DNA from: Haliclystus octoradiatus
Taxonomy: Eukaryota; Cnidaria; Staurozoa; Stauromedusae; Haliclystidae
Length of the DNA stretch: 64,000 bases
Direction: 5' to 3'
Assembly (NCBI GenBank): GCA_916610825.1
Contig: OU744454.1
Location: 3,495,821-3,559,820, forward strand
The notes beneath the pieces were generated by a model, which did not search any database, was not told the DNA's origin, and worked only from the letters and a program-made list of their open reading frames with translations. Below, piece after piece: positions 58,901-64,000 of the stretch (positions are counted from its first letter, which is position 1; each line of letters starts with the position of its first letter). The position numbers and the translations under genes were made by a program.

Positions 58901-59350
58901 CTTGTGGTTTTGTGGGATATACAAACGGTTCCACATTTCAAGAGAATATGTGTAAATCGTTGAAACGCTATTGAGAGAGTATAATCTAAAATAAATTACA
59001 AAATATTGAGATACATAATATCAAATCATGATTTTATTATTAATCTCGTCTTTATGATTACATTTGTTTTAAATGTAAATAGTTATGATAACGACGTTTA
59101 AAAATGTCAAAATTATTATATTAATAGTTTTTACGAGCAATCTGATTTTTCAATAAACATAGGTCGTCAAAATAATTGAGTGTTGAAAACCTTAATGATA
59201 CCTAAAACGATTTTGTTTTTATATTGTACACAATAAATAAACAATTACACGATAAACAAACAATAATTGAGGATATCAGCAATAAGGTATATTTCATATA
59301 TTATATAACAGGTACAAATATGAACTTACGAAACCAACGAGTTGTTCCAT
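46956..59350 (-). CDS. E-protein class I bHLH transcription factor (TCF3/TCF4/TCF12 family)
   Basis: Exons on the minus strand: 59330-59350 (ATG), 57009-57081, 55508-55617, 54059-54200, 53898-53965, 53476-53575, 52728-52834, 51226-51363, 50067-50154, 49379-49583, 48963-49050, 47862-47919 and 46956-47134 (TAA). All have GT-AG borders and every phase matches, giving 458 residues. Family features in order: DPWG segment, LPPMSTFRQ, the AD2/loop-helix domain ([10 protein letters not shown], then [13 protein letters not shown]), [18 protein letters not shown], an acidic stretch, basic region ([20 protein letters not shown]), helix 2 ([19 protein letters not shown]) and the [19 protein letters not shown] tail. 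E-proteins bind CANNTG as homodimers or with tissue bHLH partners. The start MEQLVGF lacks the N-terminal AD1 motif, so this is probably a short, internally initiated isoform; an AD1 exon may lie upstream. I cannot assign it to one vertebrate paralogue. Confidence 0.93.
48529..48594 (-). CDS. Candidate 66-nt cassette exon inside the E-protein HLH loop
   Basis: On the minus strand, CTCTTTCAG precedes it and GTATGATA follows it. It is 66 nt, open in phase 0, the phase of the flanking junction, and encodes 22 polar, Lys/Pro-rich residues (starts [13 protein letters not shown], ends ANCSK). Inclusion would insert these between the loop end (EKPQSK) and helix 2 (LVILHQ). Skipping gives a normal bHLH. 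It may be an alternative exon or a chance splice-site pair. Confidence 0.5.
49787..49896. repeat. 55-bp unit repeated twice in an E-protein intron
   Basis: AGCAAAGGTC and AGATAAAATGCCAACAGCCT occur at 49787 and again 55 bp later, with several differences. Confidence 0.75.
50574..51276. repeat. 88-bp tandem array, eight copies, of an E-protein exon end plus splice donor
   Basis: TAACTGATTGATG starts at 50581, 50669, 50757, 50845, 50933, 51021, 51109 and 51197, a constant 88-bp period. On the minus strand each unit holds the last 51 nt of exon 51226-51363 ([16 protein letters not shown]), its GTAAAA donor and intron sequence. The copy inside the real exon differs by one base (CCCCCTGG against CCTCCTGG); the seven downstream copies look identical, so amplification is recent. 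88 is not a multiple of three, and reading through a unit soon meets a stop. Confidence 0.93.
51830..52020. repeat. Intronic dispersed repeat, first copy
   Basis: AATATCACGAAGGTTTTCT, TGATTGGTCGAAAGA and GCAAGCTTC recur in order at 54795-55000. It ends in ATAAATATCTCAAT. Non-coding. Confidence 0.6.
53172..53330. repeat. Foldback element in an E-protein intron
   Basis: GAATCGAGGCAAAGATGAGG..CGTTTATTTTGCGAT is mirrored by ATCGCAAAATAAACG..CTCATCTTTGTCTCAATTCT around GGACTGTCC. MITE-like. Confidence 0.75.
54612..54793. repeat. Foldback element in an E-protein intron
   Basis: AAAGGGTTACCACATACTTG..GGGAGACAC is mirrored by GTGTCTCCC..CAAGTATGTGGTAACCCTTT. A related half appears at 52596-52620 (ACGGCAAGTGCGTGGTAACC). 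Confidence 0.8.
54795..55000. repeat. Intronic dispersed repeat, second copy
   Basis: Partner of 51830-52020, in the same orientation. Confidence 0.6.
56330..56430. repeat. GGAGTC-family repeat fragment in an E-protein intron
   Basis: GGAGCCAGAGACAATTTTTC, GGATCCGGAG and GTACACCTCTG are shared with the family described at 2066-2490. Confidence 0.45.
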
Positions 59351-62300
59351 TCTTTGAAATATAAAATAATAACAGCAAATTTATAAAAAGTACAAGGCTA
59401 TAAAAAGAGCCGCTTTCCCTTCGAAATCCAACCAATTCAAGCAGGTTATATTAAATTAGCAAATATTGTAATGAAGTATCCGATATATATATATAGTTAC
59501 GTGTGAAATCAAATCAGATTTTTGTATACTCAATTTTTCATAATAAAAGCGATGATAAAAACGACAAAGAAAACATAGTTAAGTCACCGCGCTGTAACGC
59601 TTGATAGTAAAGAATAAAATAGGCAAGGTCCATTGTCAAGACCACGCTTCATGCTAGACAATAAACAAGGCTGGAATTCAATTTGAATCCGCACGCATCG
59701 GTGACTTACCGTAGATTATCGCTTTAACAAACCGCAACTGTTTAGACAATATAAAGTACCGCTAACAAACCGAAATACTGCCGAACAATACTCGAATACC
59801 ACCGACGTATAAACCTTCGTGGCGCGAAATATTTCACGTCAATATGCTTTAGATTTTCGAAGAAAATCATCCGTTGTATATGAGTCATACAACATTTATA
59901 AAAGCGAATAGAATTCTGAACTTCAAAATTACGAAATCTAAAGCGTATTATACGAAATTTAAAACACAGTCATCGTTTTCCTCAAATACGGAAATATTCA
60001 ATAGGTCATAGGCGAAGTATAATTTTAATTCATCGCCCTTTATCCTCTTATTCACTGAACGAGGTTAGTAAAAGTTAGGGAGGAAATATTTATTGATTAA
60101 ACAATCGTAAAATTAATAGCACATCTGTACTGAATAGTGACATATGTCCTTACATCCAGATGTGAATAAGCTATCGATTAATCATGAAATAGTAGATTTG
60201 TATTTGAAAAGATGCCGACTTTGAAAAATATGATGTCACGCTAACGCAGTAGTAGCTCTCCAATGCTTAAAACACACTGTGAGATTTGAAAATACTGAGA
60301 CAAAATCAGTATTATTTCAGTACTTTTTCACTATTTTTTCAGCACTTCAATTACTCTTAATAGCATCTGAGAAAAAGTTACAATGGAAAGCATTTACCTA
60401 TTTACCTATTAAGAATTCACCCGTAGCTAACGACCGGCGATTTTTAAAAACTTGTTTGTGCTGATGATTAAGTTTGTACCTTTGACACTAAACTTCCTGA
60501 TATTAAACATAGGCAATTAGAATATTAGCTTAAACTATAGATAATTGATTAACGCCATTATATTACATTTTATATATACCTTTCAAAACGCTTTTGAGCA
60601 ATTTGAATAAACAAGTTTGAGCTCCAAAAATAGCTAAACTATCATTATAAATATCACGGGGCAATCTTTACAGCATAATCTGTCTAGCTCTTTGGAAAAT
60701 CATTCCAAAGATCAGTTGCAAGATTGATAGAATGATCAACTTCTAATCCTCTAGTTATGATATGTAAAAGCTAAAAATAGCTGTTTTAATAAAGGGCGGT
60801 GATTATGGATGTGCTGAACTCATTTTATTACACAAAGAAACCTTGAATGTGCTTATATCGCTACAAATAAGTTATTGATGTATTTCCTGATCATTTTTGA
60901 TAAACTTTATAGAATACTGCATCGGAATATAATAAATATGAGTATCAAAGCATTTTTTGTTGTTGTTGATGTAAACAGATATAGGCGAATAAAATTACTA
61001 TTTAGACTCAAAAAATAGTGTCAGACTCAAACTGTTCTAAAAAGATTCCCAATTATTCTCAAGTTTTCATGGATAGATACTACTATGTCCTGCATTAATA
61101 TTTATATGCGCCAAAAACACGTGTTGATATATATTAACGAACGGACACATATTAATTGACTTTTTATAATAGAAATCATTAGCAAAATCTGAGAGAAAAT
61201 TACCATAGAATACATTACATCTAGTAAGAAATTACCTGTGGCTAACGACCTACAAATTGAGGCAGCGGAAAAATGTATTTTACACAGAAAAGTACAGTAT
61301 CGGAATGGCAAGGATTGTATACTAATCGCCCGCTCCTGATTGGCAAAACATTGACCCCAGTTCAGCTCTTGTTAAAATTGATAATTCTGCCAGATAAGGA
61401 GATTGACTTCTGCCCCTGAACACCTTTCTTCGACCCTATATTGTATATTGAGTTCAGCGATCTTAAAACAGCCTTCTTATAAGCCTGCAATTCTATACAA
61501 TTATTACAAAACTCGTATGATTGCAGAACATCAATCCATTACATCAAATCATGATACAGTACAGTCAAACCTGCCATAGCGGTCATCTCTATCTAGCTGT
61601 CATCTGTCTCTAGTGGCCAATTAAGTAATTCCTCAAAGTAATATTTTACTCAATTAACCATGTATATTAAGGCAGCATGACTCACTTAGCTAACAAACGT
61701 GTACACGTTCAAGCTTCGATTCCGAAAAAGCCCTTATAGAAGCGTTGGATCCCGAAAATGTAAGAAGAATAGACTACAACACCGTTCCCAGCTTATTTGT
61801 TTAGACAAACTCCAGTAAGAAGCCAGAAAACAACTAATTTATCAACCCCAAATTTACATAGAAGTTGCAAAATAAATTAACATAATCTGCTGAAATACGA
61901 AGCCAATCCAACCTCTATGCAGATGTATTTAAACAACTTTTAACTTTGCAATGCTTGGTAAGAAAGTTATCAGGATAGCATTCTAGACATCGGGATTCAT
62001 GTTCTACAAGCAGACAAGTAAGAAGGCTGTTATAAAAGGTTTTTATACTAGTGGTTGCTTTTCTTTTTTAAAGTACCGACTCCTGCCCCTGTTGAAACAT
62101 GGACACTCCTGTCGGAATCGCAGTTTGACTCCAACTTCTGTACACCTTTGTTAGCTAAACATTGCACAAGAAGCTAAGAAATAATGATGTTAAATTCGGT
62201 CAAATTTGAATTAACTCCTATAATAAACATCTGGCTCTGACACAACATGGTCAAAGTTTCAACCTCATTCTAGGTTCTGTTTTATGGTTTACCTCTGGTT

Positions 62301-64000
62301 GCAGTGACCCAATAAAAATTTAATATTGTATAGATGAAAGATGAGGTTATCAGACGATCTCAAAATTAAAAATAGTGAACTTTCAATTAAAGTCACAATA
62401 CAGTATTTTTGTTTGGCTTATTCAGCATTTATACTTTAATCTTGAAAAATAACATTGTTAACATTTATATAATATTTTTTTTTTATTCATTATTAACATC
62501 ACTTTATTGATAAAGTTGGAATTATTATCATTAAATCCGAAGATAAATCCAGAAATAGTCTAGGCGTGAAATGGTATTATAACATAATAATAAAGATTGT
62601 TTCTACTTGAAACAGACAAAACAAAACTATTATAAGATCAAACCAACACCCTTACACCATCAAATTTGAAACTGCTGAAAGCTAACCGCCATAAAAAGAA
62701 TTAATACAACTTGGATTAAAACATCGGATTAAACATCGGATTATGATTAGGATTATCAAATGAGTTGGTTTATCTGTCATGGGTAAAGATTTCTTACAAT
62801 TAACCATTTTTCTACATTGATGTGTGAGGGCTAGTTAATGCTTCGTCGTAAAGTATATAAAGTTACTGCGAGATGGAATTATCGAATTATAAAAACACCT
62901 TGTACCAATTTAATTGGGTAATACATCTATTGATCGACTTAAGAAAGACTCAAGACACATTCCATATCTAATTATGAGGTTCTTGACGCTTAAGTATATC
63001 GATATAACGTAGGCTATTATAAACCTATCATTTAATTAAATTTAAAATACATTTTCTTTCAAAGTGTCATGGAAAATTGGTATTAACGTATTTAAATATT
63101 CCTGTAGAGATTTAAAAAGCTGATTCCGATAATGTGGTTTATTTCTTAAAATAAATATTAATAACGTACCTATTTTGATACATAAAGTCATCATATTTAC
63201 AACTTTTGTTAATTACATAATTACAATATTTACAAATGAGGCGCGTGACGTAATACTAGATGTTCACAAAACTGAATGCTTACAAATCCTGACGAAATAT
63301 ATTATTTTAAAATTATTAATGTTTCATGTTTCAAATTTTTACTTATGCAATAAAAGCGAGAGCGATAAATAGACGTTGTTTGATCTTCAACCTGATGTCA
63401 TCTTGATAAATTTATTTAAAAAGAAAAATTATCTAAAAAATACATACAGGTAGGTTTAAAATGGTAGCACTTTGTGAAACTTTATACCATTCTTTCTGTA
63501 TTTAGTAAGGTTGTTTATAGATATAACATCCCCTTTTTACACTGTATTTAGCACGCTATTATAATCAATCATTATGTCAAATTTACTATTTAAACCTTTG
63601 TAAGCTACAAATTACATTGTTCTGTCAAAAATAAATTTCTTGAGGTAACAAAATACCCATCGTCGAAGCGTCAAATTATATAAAAATTTACCTCCCAATG
63701 TATTCTCTCGTAAATAGGTAGCTATTTAGTAGAAAACACAGGAAAAGTATTTCGCACAACAGAAAGGCAAAAGATAGAGCTTCCCTGGTTAAAGAATAGA
63801 ACAGGATGTGTAAATGCGAAGAAATGCATGTGTCTGAACAAATTCTGAACAAATGCGTCTTTGTTGAAGTTAAATTATATATTATATATCATTATGAATC
63901 TTCGATATATACTGAATCGCTACTGCAAACCTACTAAAAACATACTTAAATGAGATTTAGTACCATCAGGCTCTGATAAAATGTTCTTCCTCTCGGAATT
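59351..64000. other. Upstream region or first intron of the E-protein gene, no exon identified
   Basis: AT-rich. It holds a dispersed repeat fragment at 61557-61625 and GGAGTC-family fragments at 61690-62160. I searched the minus strand by eye for an AD1-type exon (Leu-Leu-Asp-Phe core) and did not find one. The promoter of the short isoform should lie just above 59350, but no TATA box is obvious. Confidence 0.45.
61690..62160. repeat. GGAGTC-family dispersed repeat fragments
   Basis: ATTCCGAAAAAGCCC near 61720, then ACCGACTCCTGCCCCTGTTG and CACTCCTGTCGGAATCG near 62075-62125, match the fragments at 2066-2490 and 16181-16440. Confidence 0.5.

Overview
The window is AT-rich animal DNA. It holds spliced protein genes with GT-AG introns, dispersed non-coding repeats and a complete Polinton/Maverick. 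The host looks like an invertebrate, because it has compact introns and one E-protein-type bHLH gene. A tunicate is my guess only; nothing here proves it.

Layout. 1-6990 has no gene I can support, only dispersed repeat fragments. 7051-8679 is the last coding exon of a TRIM-like gene (coiled coil, filamin repeat, SPRY-like C terminus). 9008-22067 is repeat-built: a block (9008-11675) recurs inverted at 18275-21005, a 517-bp perfect-looking palindrome is centred on 12930, and a multi-pass membrane protein gene sits at 14554-15435. 14059-22067 is one copy of an 8009-bp unit that is duplicated in tandem. The second copy (22068-46696) carries a second membrane gene and was later split by the Polinton.

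The Polinton is 23928-40714 (16,787 bp). It has terminal inverted repeats of 378 and 410 bp and a 6-bp target duplication AAATCG. The intact target site survives in the other tandem copy at 15913-15918. Gene order: left TIR gene (+); a small four-exon gene (-); a tightly packed minus-strand run read as ATPase, 104-aa protein, 267-codon protein, small ORF, chromodomain integrase, penton-like minor capsid protein, small basic protein, double jelly-roll capsid protein, adenain-like protease; then protein-primed DNA polymerase B (+, five exons); then the right TIR gene (-). The two TIR genes share promoter and first codons because both lie inside the TIRs. Three genes carry one lesion each: a TGA in the protease, a TGA in the 267-codon gene, and a -1 frame break in the polymerase. 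The divergent ATPase/polymerase promoter holds a p53-family-like decamer array.

46956-59350 (minus) is a complete short E-protein (TCF3/4/12 family) gene whose 13 core exons all join in phase. It has an extra in-phase 66-nt exon candidate inside the HLH loop, and an 88-bp tandem array that copies one exon end together with its splice donor. 59351-64000 is upstream or intronic DNA with repeats and no exon I can identify.
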